A DNA stretch of 64,000 nucleotides from Streptomyces pyxinae (GCF_024756275.1 NZ_JANUGQ010000022.1:1-64000); one strand, 5' to 3'. Positions 35,243 through 43,753 are shown, counted from the first letter of the stretch. Translations and numbers: made by a program. The notes: generated by a model not told the origin, from the letters alone.

Positions 35243-38101
35243 TCAGAGCTGACCGGGGGTGCCGGGCAGATCCGCGGGACCGGCGTACCCGGCCCCGGGT
35301 GTCCCGGACGCTCCGCCGGGGGCTCCGGGGGCGCCGGTCGTCCCGGGGGCCGCGGGCACATGGCTCCCGGCCCCGGGGGCCCCGGGCGCGGGGTCCGGCG
35401 TCCCGGCGGTGGGCCCGGGCGTGCCCGTGCCCGCCTCGGGCGCCGCGCCCGGGGATCCGGAGGCGGCGCCGGTGCCGGTGCCGGGCACGTCGACGTCCCG
35501 CAGGTGCCGTAGCAGCGCCGTACCGGCGAGGGCCGCGGCCACCGCCGCGCTCACCACGGCGGCCGTCTCGGCCCACGGGAACCGGGCGCCGAGTCCGCCG
35601 TCCAGCAGCGGCAGGTCGCCGACCGCCGCCACCGCGTGCAGCGCGACCACGCCCACCGCCGTGGCGGCGGTGACGGTCCAGGCCCGCGCGGTGTCCCGGA
35701 TCAGCAGCCAGCCGCTGGTCAGGGCGCAGAACACGGTGACCCCGAGGCACACCAGATCGGTGTTGTCCCCGTTGCCGAAGGTGCCCATGTCGGTGGGCAT
35801 GTGCACCAGCCCGCAGCCCAGCAGGGACACCGCGGCCGGCAGCCGGAACCCGGAGCGGAGCGGCACGGCCGGGACGGCCCCGGCCCTGGCCCGCTCGTCC
35901 TCCTGGGGGCTCCCGTACGCGAACTCCGGGGTGGGCCCCACCGGCGCGGGGGACGCCACCGGAGCGGCCGGGACCACCGGCACCGGGGGTACCACGGGCG
36001 CGGCGGGCGCCGCCGGCACGGCGGGCATCACCGAGGTGACCGGCTCCACCGGGGCGGGTGCCACCGGCGCGACGGGCTCCGCCGGCGCGGCGGGCCGGGC
36101 CCGCTCGACGGGTGCGGCCGGCTCCACCGGTTCCACCGGCTCGACGGGGCCGACGGGTCCGGCGGCGGGCCGGAGCCAGGCGGGTTCCGTCGCCGTGCCG
36201 CCGGCCGGGCCGCCCGGTGCCGGCCCGGCCGGAGCGGCGGACCCGCCCGCGAACCCGGGCGCCGGGGCCTGGGTGCCGCCGGCCGGGCCGGGGCCGGCCG
36301 GCGGAGCGCCGGTCGCGGCCGTACCGGTGTCAGTGGCGGCGGGCCGGGCGCCGGGCGGGGTGCCGATCCCGGTGGGGGGCACCGGCACGCCCGGGGCGCC
36401 GTTACGGGGGCCGGTGGGCCAGGCGGTGTCGCCCTCGGTGCCGAGGATGCTCACCAGCTGGGCCACCTCCTCGATCGGGCGTCCCACGGCCGCCGCGCGC
36501 AGCGCGGTGTCGGCCTCCTCCAGGTCGTGGTGCGCCTCGTTGAGCAGCACCACCAGCTGCCTGACCTCGTCCAGCGGACGGGAGACCGCGGCGGCGCGCA
36601 GCGCCTCGTCGCCGGGGCTGGAGACCGCGCCGGTGCGCTTGAGCAGGGCCACCAGCGCGGCGACCTCCTCCAGCGGCCGGTGGGTCGCGGCCGTCCACAG
36701 CAGAGTGTGTATCGGGTTGTCCCCGTTGTCCGGGGTCTGGGCACCGGTGCCGGTCACCGTCGCGCCGGCCGCGACCCGGCGCCGCCTGGCCTCGTCCCGT
36801 TCGCTGTCCCGGCCGCGCGGCGCCGTCCCCGGACCGGCGGTCCCAGCGGTGTCCCGCGGCCGTGCGCCGGTGCCGGACGTGCCGTCCTCCCGCGCCCCGC
36901 CCGGGGCGGATTCCGCACCGGCGGCGGGCCGGGCGGCGGCGGTGTCCCACGGCGGGACGGAGAACGGCGGCGCCGAGAAGGGCGGGACCGGGAACGGCGT
37001 GGCCGGTGAGCCCGGCGTCTCGAAGTGCGGGGCCCGGAACGGCACCGGACGGTGGTCCGGCGTACGGGACTCCGCCGGGCGCGGCTCCTGCTCCGGCCCG
37101 CTGTGCCCCTCCGGGCGGCCGTGGCGCTCGGGCCCGCCGTGCTGCCCGGGGGCGCCGTACTCCTCCGCCCGGCCGTGCTGTTCGGGCCCGCCGTGGTGTC
37201 CAGGGTCACCGTGCTGCTGTTCGGGCCGGCCGTGGTGCTCGGGGGCGCCGTGCCGCTCGGGCCCGCTGTGCTGCTCCGGGCCGCCGGGCCGTGCCGGGTG
37301 GGTGTGGTCCTCCGGCGCCCCGTCGGCCCGGTGGTGCTGCTCCCGGACCGCCGCCGGGAGCCCGGTCGTCCGGGCCCCGGCCGGTGCCGCCGGCTCCGGC
37401 CCGGCGGACGCCCCGTGGCCTGTCCCGGGGTACGCCGGCCGCTCGGCCGCGGCCGGCTCACCCGCCCGCTCCGGGTCCTCGTACCGCCGCGACTCGCGAC
37501 CGGTGACGGCGGCGGGCCGCTCGCCCGTCTCCGCCGCGCCGGACTCCCTGACACCGCCACCGGCCGGCGGCGCGGCGGAAACGACAGGGGGAACGGAGGG
37601 GACGACGGGGGGAACGGGAGGGACGACGGGGGGGACGGGAGGGGCCGGCGGATGCGGCCGGGTGGAGGGCGCCTCGTACTCCGGGACCGTGCCACCGGAC
37701 CGGGAGTCCGGTGGCACGGGCGCCGTGAAGTCCCCTCCCGGAGCCCCGAAGTCCGCCGCCGGGGCCGCGAAGTCGCCCCGCGATCCGGCCGGATCCGCCC
37801 GTACGGCGGTGCTCTGACCCTCCGGCAGGTAGTGCGGGGCCCGGTACTCCGGGGCCAGCGGCCGGCGGACCGGTTCGGGGTGCGGTTCGGAACGGGGCAC
37901 GCCGCCCAGCGCGCCCGGCAGCACCTCGGGCGGGACCCGGGGCGGGAGATGGGCCGGGTCCGGTTGTGGCTCGGCGCGGATCGCGTCCGGCGCCGGCCCG
38001 GCCGTACCCGGCGGAACCACCGGGTGTCCGGGCGCGGCACCGTACGGGCCCGGCGCGCCGTCCGGGGCCGTCGGCGGGGGAGTTGTGGGTTCGGTTGTCA
38101 T
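35243..38101 (-). CDS. Large Pro/His-rich protein with short helical repeats and a four-helix membrane tail
   Basis: 952 residues. Residues 1-420 are disordered, rich in Pro, Gly and Ala. They include a tract (about 270-337) of about a dozen GPEQH- or GPERH-like hexamers loaded with His, and a Pro/Val stretch (PPVVPPVPPVVPSV). About 465-565 is an ordered region with three repeats of the form ALRAAAVxRPLDEVxQLVxLL, likely helical pairs. A second Pro/Ala/Val-rich stretch follows, and then about 740-865 holds four membrane segments, for example LVCLGVTVFCALTSGWLLI and AWTVTAATAVGVVALHAVAAV. The end is Gly/Thr/Pro-rich. Function unknown. The His tract could bind metal and the middle repeats could bind protein, both by analogy only. 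The ATG at 38101 has GGAG seven bases upstream. Confidence 0.75.
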   Translation of the reverse strand: MTTEPTTPPPTAPDGAPGPYGAAPGHPVVPPGTAGPAPDAIRAEPQPDPAHLPPRVPPEVLPGALGGVPRSEPHPEPVRRPLAPEYRAPHYLPEGQSTAVRADPAGSRGDFAAPAADFGAPGGDFTAPVPPDSRSGGTVPEYEAPSTRPHPPAPPVPPVVPPVPPVVPSVPPVVSAAPPAGGGVRESGAAETGERPAAVTGRESRRYEDPERAGEPAAAERPAYPGTGHGASAGPEPAAPAGARTTGLPAAVREQHHRADGAPEDHTHPARPGGPEQHSGPERHGAPEHHGRPEQQHGDPGHHGGPEQHGRAEEYGAPGQHGGPERHGRPEGHSGPEQEPRPAESRTPDHRPVPFRAPHFETPGSPATPFPVPPFSAPPFSVPPWDTAAARPAAGAESAPGGAREDGTSGTGARPRDTAGTAGPGTAPRGRDSERDEARRRRVAAGATVTGTGAQTPDNGDNPIHTLLWTAATHRPLEEVAALVALLKRTGAVSSPGDEALRAAAVSRPLDEVRQLVVLLNEAHHDLEEADTALRAAAVGRPIEEVAQLVSILGTEGDTAWPTGPRNGAPGVPVPPTGIGTPPGARPAATDTGTAATGAPPAGPGPAGGTQAPAPGFAGGSAAPAGPAPGGPAGGTATEPAWLRPAAGPVGPVEPVEPVEPAAPVERARPAAPAEPVAPVAPAPVEPVTSVMPAVPAAPAAPVVPPVPVVPAAPVASPAPVGPTPEFAYGSPQEDERARAGAVPAVPLRSGFRLPAAVSLLGCGLVHMPTDMGTFGNGDNTDLVCLGVTVFCALTSGWLLIRDTARAWTVTAATAVGVVALHAVAAVGDLPLLDGGLGARFPWAETAAVVSAAVAAALAGTALLRHLRDVDVPGTGTGAASGSPGAAPEAGTGTPGPTAGTPDPAPGAPGAGSHVPAAPGTTGAPGAPGGASGTPGAGYAGPADLPGTPGQL

Positions 38102-38276
38102 GGCGCGGCTCCGTTCGCCGTGCGTCGCGGTGAGGCACACACCGTGTCGGTCAGGAACGCGCCAGGAGGGCGCGTCGGTCCATCTAGAGGGCATGCCGGG
38201 AAAACGCGCCAACGGGCCGTGGCAGACGGGGGTGGGGTTACGGCGAACGGGTGGTTGCCCAGGTGAATATTGCACC

Positions 38277-38374
38277 TTCAACTTGCCGTTGAAAATTGGA
38301 CGATAACGGCATGTCACCCGGCGCCGGGTGAGTGGGGGAGTGAGGGGCCGTGACCAGCCACGATCGGTCGTGGC
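38277..38374 (+). promoter_or_regulatory. Three inverted repeats in the promoter region of the peptide operon
   Basis: The gap 38102-38461 is unusually AT-rich at 38260-38310. It contains TTCAAC-N5-GTTGAA (38277-38293), an 18-base perfect palindrome TCACCCGGCGCCGGGTGA (38314-38331) and GCCACGA-N4-TCGTGGC (38357-38374). They lie upstream of the peptide start at 38462 and divergent from the 35243-38101 gene. They are candidate operators or promoter elements. I could not place -35 and -10 boxes with confidence. Confidence 0.5.
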
Positions 38375-38461
38375 AATTGTCCGCATTTGCATGCTTTGTC
38401 AGGGTGCGGTCCACTGGACGGAGGAACTGCAGTCTCTACGGCAGACCAAGGAGATGGTGGT

Positions 38462-38650
38462 ATGTCTTCCATCGACCCCGAGGTTCAGGACCGCACCAAG
38501 CTTCTGGACACCGAGATCGAGTCCGCTCTCAACCCCATCGAGGTTGACGGCTTCTACCGGGACACCCGCGAGTGCGCGGCGCTGGCCCTGCTCGGCGGCG
38601 GCGGCAAGCTCCTCCTCGCGCCTCCCACTCCCCGGCCCAAGAAGGGCTGA
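38462..38650 (+). CDS. 62-residue precursor-like peptide, first gene of an uncharacterised operon
   Basis: 62 residues from ATG 38462, with AAGGAG eight bases upstream. The first half (to about 36) is acidic and helical, with DTEIESALNPIEVDGFYRDT. The second half changes character: a single Cys38, then ALALLGGGGKLLLAPPTPRP and a basic end (KKG). This leader-like then Gly/Pro/hydrophobic-tail layout resembles ribosomally made, post-translationally modified peptide (RiPP) precursors, but it has no known class motif (no lasso, lanthipeptide or thiopeptide core pattern). It is followed after 11 bases by a string of four overlapping genes. It could instead be a small regulator or chaperone subunit. 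Coding is supported by the binding site and the operon position. Confidence 0.72.
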   Translation: MSSIDPEVQDRTKLLDTEIESALNPIEVDGFYRDTRECAALALLGGGGKLLLAPPTPRPKKG

Positions 38651-38661
38651 CGGAGGACTGA

Positions 38662-39381
38662 ATGGATCAGTCCGGTCCTACCACCCGTCTCAGTGACGCG
38701 GTGCGGGACCTCGCCGCACAGGTGGTCTCCGCTCTTCGGAGCGGGGGCCACTCCCCTGTGGGCGGGGCCTTCCCCCCGAGCACGGGTGACGATGAGATCA
38801 CCGTCGCCGCCGTACGCGTCCTCGGCGCCGACACCCTGTTGCCGGACGCTCTGTCGTTCCGGCCCGCCGACCCCGCCGCCGTCGCGCTGGTCGCGCGCGC
38901 CGTACGGGCGTTTCCGCCCGGCGCCTCGCCCGCGCCCACCACGGCGTGGAGCCACTGGGCGATGGCCGGCGCCCTGCGCCGCCTCGCGCCCGGCAGCGCG
39001 GAACCGGGCGGCAGCGGGGAACCGGGCGGTGCCACCGCCGAACCCGACACGGCCTGGCTCGAGTACGCCCCCTGGCCGGTGCTGACCCATCAGCTCGCCG
39101 TCCTGGCCGCCCTCGCCGTACCCGGCTGCGACTCCGGGATCGCCCGGGTCGCCGCGGCCCGGCCGGTCGACGTGGCCCGGGGCTTCGTCCGTGCCGTACG
39201 CCGGCGCGACTGGCTCCAGGCGGCGGGCGCCGGACGCTGGCTGACCCTGCTGGACGGCGTACCGGACACCCTGGGACTCGGCACCGGTCTCGAGTTCGTG
39301 GGGCTGATGGGCGGTACGGACCCGAGGGTCGTCCTTCACTTGCGGGCGGCCGGGCTGCTGCGGACGGGGGTGCCGGTGTGA
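38662..39381 (+). CDS. Hypothetical protein of the peptide operon
   Basis: 239 residues from ATG 38662 with CGGAGGA just upstream. It is Ala/Leu/Arg-rich, with no membrane segment, and mostly helical: VRDLAAQVVSALRSGGHSP, then WLEYAPWPVLTHQLAVLAAL and GTGLEFVGLMGGTDPRVV. I recognise no family. The Trp-rich WLEYAPWPVLTH and the C-terminal repeat-like helices suggest an alpha-helical fold like the two larger neighbours, but no shared signature is visible. Its stop overlaps the next start by 4 bases (GTGA), so it is part of the same translational unit. Confidence 0.8.
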   Translation: MDQSGPTTRLSDAVRDLAAQVVSALRSGGHSPVGGAFPPSTGDDEITVAAVRVLGADTLLPDALSFRPADPAAVALVARAVRAFPPGASPAPTTAWSHWAMAGALRRLAPGSAEPGGSGEPGGATAEPDTAWLEYAPWPVLTHQLAVLAALAVPGCDSGIARVAAARPVDVARGFVRAVRRRDWLQAAGAGRWLTLLDGVPDTLGLGTGLEFVGLMGGTDPRVVLHLRAAGLLRTGVPV

Positions 39382-40670
39382 CCCCCGGAAACGGCGAGCG
39401 CCCTGCCCCCGGCGACGGCGGGTACGCGGCCGGGGCCGGGGGTGACGGGTACGCGACCGGGGCCGGTGGCGGGCACCCGGCCGGCGGCGGGGTGGTGGCG
39501 ACCGCGCCGGCGGCGCCCGTTCGTCCCGCCGGCTCCCGGGGCCCCCGTCCCCGCCCGGGGGGCCTGCCCGAGGACCTCGTGGAGGTGACCCGGACCTCGC
39601 TGGACTGGGTCGCCGCCCACCGGGACGGCTTCCGGCTGGGCCCGGACGCGCTGGATCCGGCCGCCGACGTCAACCGCTCCTGGAAGCCGCTCGGCGAACT
39701 GGCCCAGGTGTGCGCCCGGGTGCGCTCGCACGGCGCCCCCGGCGGCCCGGCCCGGCGGATCGCCGGCGAACTGCTGGACTTCGCCTGGCGGGAGACCGGC
39801 GAGGGCGCCCTGCTCCTCGACCTCCAGCGCCTGGAGCCCGCCGCCACCTATCCGCTGGAGGTATACGCCGTCTTCGCCTCCGCCGGCTACCGGCACCCGG
39901 GCTACGAGGAGTTGGCCGGCTCCCTGGTCCGTACCCGGAGCTGGCGCGCCACCGAGATGCACCCCAACCGGCGGCTGGGCGTGCGGAACGCCGAGCGCCG
40001 CGCCGGGCTGAGGTCCGGGCCGGCGCCGTTCCCGGCCGCCGGGGTGTCCGGCGCGGAAGCGGGGCCGTACGGTGTCCGGCCCGGCCCGGCGGCGGACGCG
40101 GTGCGACCGGACGGCGGGCCGACGGACAGCGGGCCGACGGACCCGGCGGGGTTGGACATCACCTGGCTGGGCGCGCTTCCGGAGCCCTGGCTCTTCGAAC
40201 GCGCCGCCGGCTACACCCTGACCCATGTGGTCTTCCACCTCACCGACTGGGGGCGGTGGCCGCGGGGCATCCCGCCGGGGCTCGCCGGCTATCTGGACGA
40301 CTGGCTGCCGGCCTGGCTCGACGGTTGTCTCGACGACGAGCAGTGGGACCTCGGCTGCGAACTGCTGGCCGTCGCCGCGAGCCTGCCGGACGCCCCGGCG
40401 CCCGGGCGCTCCGGCCACCCGCCCCGGCCCGCCGCTCTCCGGTCGGGCCCGGAGACGGCCCGGTCCGCGTCCGTCTGGTCCCTGCTCGCCGGGGCGCGGG
40501 ACGCCGGGGGCGCCATCCCGGAGGTGGGACCGGGGAGTCAGGGTGGGCCCGTACCGCGCGACTTCGCCCACTGCTACCACTCCACGCTGATGGCCGTCTT
40601 CGCCGGGACCCTGGTCGCGGCCCGGTTCCGCCGGGACCCGGCACCGGCCGGCCGGGAAGGTCCGTCATGA
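39378..40670 (+). CDS. DUF6895-like helical protein, copy 1
   Basis: 430 residues from GTG 39378. The first 60 residues are Gly/Ala-rich and probably disordered. The core shares an ordered series of motifs with the next gene: SWKPLGELAQVCARV, SLVRTRSWRATEMHPNRRLG, LTHVVFHLTDWG, WLPAWLDGCLDDEQWDLGCE and, near the end, YHSTLMAVFAG. The family is, to my memory, DUF6895, which has no known activity. The invariant His, Asp and Trp residues in FHLTDWG and the YHST box look catalytic or structural. A disordered insert (about 214-252) separates the halves. Overlaps the next gene by 4 bases (ATGA). Confidence 0.82.
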   Translation: MTPGNGERPAPGDGGYAAGAGGDGYATGAGGGHPAGGGVVATAPAAPVRPAGSRGPRPRPGGLPEDLVEVTRTSLDWVAAHRDGFRLGPDALDPAADVNRSWKPLGELAQVCARVRSHGAPGGPARRIAGELLDFAWRETGEGALLLDLQRLEPAATYPLEVYAVFASAGYRHPGYEELAGSLVRTRSWRATEMHPNRRLGVRNAERRAGLRSGPAPFPAAGVSGAEAGPYGVRPGPAADAVRPDGGPTDSGPTDPAGLDITWLGALPEPWLFERAAGYTLTHVVFHLTDWGRWPRGIPPGLAGYLDDWLPAWLDGCLDDEQWDLGCELLAVAASLPDAPAPGRSGHPPRPAALRSGPETARSASVWSLLAGARDAGGAIPEVGPGSQGGPVPRDFAHCYHSTLMAVFAGTLVAARFRRDPAPAGREGPS

Positions 40671-41629
40671 CCATGGCCATCGCATCCGCCGACACCCGAC
40701 TCGTCCACGCCGTGGGCGTGGGGGCCGTCGAATGGCTCCACGCCGAGCGGGACCGGTTCCGGCTGGAGCCGGACGCCGATCCGGAGACCGGCTTTCTCCA
40801 GCGGTTCAAGCCCATCGGTGAACTCGCCCTGATCGCGAAGGTGTTGTTCCGCGAGGGGGTGTCCGGCTCCCGGCAGACCGACCTCGCCCGCAAGCTCATC
40901 GACCACGCCTGGCGGGAACACCTGGACGGCGGCCGGATGCTGGTGCGCGGTCAGCGGACCGAGCCGCTGTCACCGATCCCGTTCGAGGTGTACCTGCCCT
41001 TCAGGGAACTGGGTTACCACGAGCCCGAGCTGGAGCGGATGGTCGAGCTGTGCCACCGGACCAGCAGCTGGACCGACCGCGAATACACCCCGGTCCGGCG
41101 GCTCGGCCTCTCCGCCTTCGAGAACCGGTACGGGCTGCTGCCCGGGGTGCCGCTGCCGGAGGCCGCCGAGCGCACCTGGCTGGGACACCGGCCCGAGCCC
41201 TGGACGGTCGAGGGCCACACCGGCTACGACATCACCCACACCGTCTTCCATCTCACCGACTGGGGCGAGAACCCGGACGGCCTGCCGGCCGATGTGGCGG
41301 AGTACCTCGCCCTCTGGCTGCCGGTCTGGCTGGACGACTGGCTGGACCTGAAGCGCTGGGACCTGCTGGGCGAACTCCTCGTGGTGGACGCCTGCCTGCC
41401 CCGGCCGACCCTGGACGCCCGCGCCTGGGCCGGATTCGCCGCCGCCCAGCAGCCGGACGGCGCGATGCCCGCCATCGACGCCATGCCGGAGGGCGACCCC
41501 GACGAGGTCTTCGACGTGGTGTACCACTCCACCCTGGTCGCCGCCTTCGCCTCGGTGCTGGCCACTTCCCGGGCACTGGCGCTGCTCTCCGCCGATCCGG
41601 CGGGCCAGGGCCCGGCGGACCCGGTGTGA
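40667..41629 (+). CDS. DUF6895-like helical protein, copy 2
   Basis: 320 residues from ATG 40667, about 110 shorter than its paralogue and free of its disordered inserts. Shared motifs: FKPIGELALIAKVLF, LCHRTSSWTDREYTPVRRLG, ITHTVFHLTDWGENPDGLPA, WLPVWLDDWLDLKRWDLLGE and VYHSTLVAAFASVLA. This copy likely shows the minimal form of the family. Predicted all-alpha; whether it is an enzyme or a binding partner of the peptide is unknown. The stop overlaps the GTG of the hydrolase gene (GTGA). Confidence 0.85.
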   Translation: MTMAIASADTRLVHAVGVGAVEWLHAERDRFRLEPDADPETGFLQRFKPIGELALIAKVLFREGVSGSRQTDLARKLIDHAWREHLDGGRMLVRGQRTEPLSPIPFEVYLPFRELGYHEPELERMVELCHRTSSWTDREYTPVRRLGLSAFENRYGLLPGVPLPEAAERTWLGHRPEPWTVEGHTGYDITHTVFHLTDWGENPDGLPADVAEYLALWLPVWLDDWLDLKRWDLLGELLVVDACLPRPTLDARAWAGFAAAQQPDGAMPAIDAMPEGDPDEVFDVVYHSTLVAAFASVLATSRALALLSADPAGQGPADPV

Positions 41630-42831
41630 GCGCGGCGCCAGGGGAGTCCGGGGCGGCCGGGGAGTCCGGGGCGGCCGGGCCGCCGGGCGAGGCCGGGGCG
41701 AGCGCGGCGCGGGGAGCACCCGGGGCGGGCACGGAACCCGGCGGACCGGCTCCGGGCGGGCCCGCGAGCGACGTCCCGGACGCCGGACCCGGGCGGCCGG
41801 ACCCCGACGGGCCCGGCTTCGATCCGCCCGGCTCCGACGGGGCCCGGCTGGCGGCGGCGGTCCGCGCGGTGGACGCCCCCGACGTGGTCTTCGCCCTCTC
41901 CCGGAACGGCCGGCGCACCGTCCGCTCGGGCGGCACCGCCCCGCCGCCGCCCGTGCCCCGGGAGGAGCTGCGCTATGAACTGGGCTCGGCGTCCAAGCCG
42001 TACACCGCCCTGCTGCTGGCCCGGCTGGCCGCGAACGGCGAGGTGGCCGGGAACGCCCCGGCCGTCGCCCAGCTGCTGCCGGGCCGCCCGGTGGGCCGGG
42101 CGCCGATCACCCTCACCCATCTGATCACCCACACCTCCGGGCTCCCGCCGCTGCCCGCCGACCTCTACCCCCGGGCCCTGCGCGCGTGGTCCACCAACCC
42201 GTACGCCGACTACCCCCCGGAGCGGGTCGTCCGCGCCTTCCTCCGGGCCCGTCCCCGCCACCGCCCCGGCACCCGCTGGCGCTACTCCAACTTCGGGGTG
42301 GCGGTGCTGGGCCATGCCCTGGTGGCCGCCACCGGTGTGCCCTGGGACACCCTGCTCGCCGACCGGGTGCTGACCCCGCTCGGGCTGACCGGCACCACCA
42401 CCGTGCCCGGCGACGGCTCGGCCGGGGACGCCACCGGCCACCGCGCGGACGGCCGTACCCCGGTGCCGCCCCTGCGGATCGGCGGCTTCCGGGCGGCGGG
42501 CGCGGTCCGGGCGCGCCCCGGTGATCTGCTCACCCTGCTGGAGGCCCACCTCGACCCCGGGCGCTCGCCGGCCGCGGCGGAGCTGCGCGCGCTGCGGCGG
42601 CCGGTGCTGCGGCGCGGGGCCGGTCACCGGCACACCCACACCCTGGCCTGGTTCCAGCACCCCACGGACCACGGGCCGATGTACTTCCACGCCGGGGCCA
42701 CCAGCGGCCAGCAGGCGTTCCTCGGCTTCCATCCGGAGACCGGGACCGCCGTGGCGGCCCTCTGCACCCGCCGCTTCCGCCGGCGGGACCGGTTCGTCGC
42801 CACCGCCCACGCCCTGCTGGCGGGGGAGTGA
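41626..42831 (+). CDS. Cytoplasmic beta-lactamase-family serine hydrolase
   Basis: 401 residues from GTG 41626. A Gly/Pro/Ala-rich disordered N-terminus (1-75) with no signal peptide is followed by a class C beta-lactamase / DD-peptidase fold: SxxK as SASK in ELGSASKPYTALLLARLA, the YxN as YSNFG in WRYSNFGVAVLGHAL, and HAGATSG as the third box. The active serine and lysine are present. Without an export signal it cannot act on peptidoglycan, so a cytoplasmic ester, amide or peptide substrate is likely. Esterases, D-aminopeptidases and acyl transferases of secondary metabolism share this fold. Its coupling to the DUF6895-like genes suggests the same pathway. Confidence 0.88.
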   Translation: MSAAPGESGAAGESGAAGPPGEAGASAARGAPGAGTEPGGPAPGGPASDVPDAGPGRPDPDGPGFDPPGSDGARLAAAVRAVDAPDVVFALSRNGRRTVRSGGTAPPPPVPREELRYELGSASKPYTALLLARLAANGEVAGNAPAVAQLLPGRPVGRAPITLTHLITHTSGLPPLPADLYPRALRAWSTNPYADYPPERVVRAFLRARPRHRPGTRWRYSNFGVAVLGHALVAATGVPWDTLLADRVLTPLGLTGTTTVPGDGSAGDATGHRADGRTPVPPLRIGGFRAAGAVRARPGDLLTLLEAHLDPGRSPAAAELRALRRPVLRRGAGHRHTHTLAWFQHPTDHGPMYFHAGATSGQQAFLGFHPETGTAVAALCTRRFRRRDRFVATAHALLAGE

Positions 42832-43078
42832 GCCACCCCTGTCGACGGGGGAGTACGGGCAGCCGTCGACGGGAGTACGGCGGAGCGCGGGGCATGGACG
42901 CGCAGGCCGGGCACCGGCGGGAGCGCGTGCGCCAGGCGGCCACCGGCGGAACCACAGGCACCGAACGGTCACCGGCCGGTGACCGGGCGATCGCCGGAAG
43001 CCGGCCGGCCGAGCCGCCGGTAGGTGAGCGACCGTGATCAAATAGGACGCTAGTTCGATTCATGGGTACGCTGCCCCC

Positions 43079-43753
43079 ATGGCCGCGCACCTCCAGGGCT
43101 CCCTGTTCGATCAGACCGACCCGATCGACCCGGCCGGCCGCGCCGGCGGTACGGACGGGGCCGGCGGGATCGGGCCCGGCCCGCTGACCGGTGTCCGCCG
43201 CTCGGTGCTGGGCGACGGGGCCTGGCTCGATCTGCTGCCGGGGTGGCTGAGCGGGGCCGACGCCCTCTTCGTCCACCTCGCCCGTACGGTGCCCTGGCGG
43301 GCCGAGCGGCGCCGCATGTACGACCGCGAGGTCGCCGTGCCCCGGCTGCTCGCCTTCTACGGCGCCGCCGACCCGCTCCCGCACCCCGCGCTGGACGCGG
43401 CCCGGGACGCGCTCTCCGCCCGGTACGCCGCCGAACTGGGCGAGCCCTTCGTGACGGCGGGCCTCTGCTACTACCGGGACGGCCGGGACAGCGTCGCCTG
43501 GCACGGCGACCGGATCGGGCGCGGCTCCCGCGAGGACACCATGGTCGCCATCGTCTCCGTCGGTGAACCGCGCGACCTCGCCCTGCGGCCCCGTGGGGGC
43601 GGGGCGCCGGCCCGGCGGGTGCCCCTCGGCCACGGGGACCTGGTCGTGATGGGCGGCTCCTGCCAGCGCACCTGGGAACACGCCGTACCCAAGACGGCCC
43701 GGGGCGCCGGCCCCCGGATCAGCGTCCAGTTCCGCCCCCGAGGGGTGCGCTGA
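43079..43753 (+). CDS. AlkB-like 2-oxoglutarate/Fe(II) dioxygenase
   Basis: 224 residues. The Fe-binding triad is visible as WHGDRIG (HxD) and WEHAVPK (H), and the 2-oxoglutarate-binding Arg in ISVQFRPRG. AlkB repairs N-alkylated DNA bases by oxidative dealkylation, and bacterial homologues also act on tRNA. No Ada or AlkA gene is adjacent. A likely leaderless promoter precedes it: TACGCT at 43067-43072 lies 6 bases before ATG 43079, and there is no ribosome binding site. The 247 bases before it, after the peptide operon, include a GTCGACGGG...AGTACGG direct repeat at 42841-42880. Confidence 0.92.
   Translation: MAAHLQGSLFDQTDPIDPAGRAGGTDGAGGIGPGPLTGVRRSVLGDGAWLDLLPGWLSGADALFVHLARTVPWRAERRRMYDREVAVPRLLAFYGAADPLPHPALDAARDALSARYAAELGEPFVTAGLCYYRDGRDSVAWHGDRIGRGSREDTMVAIVSVGEPRDLALRPRGGGAPARRVPLGHGDLVVMGGSCQRTWEHAVPKTARGAGPRISVQFRPRGVR

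Noticed and set aside
38462..38650. Lasso peptide, lanthipeptide or thiopeptide precursor
   Set aside because: The peptide has a single Cys and a short Thr/Pro tail and lacks the known leader motifs. No lasso cyclase, LanB/C/M, YcaO or radical SAM gene is nearby. Only the general precursor-like layout remains.
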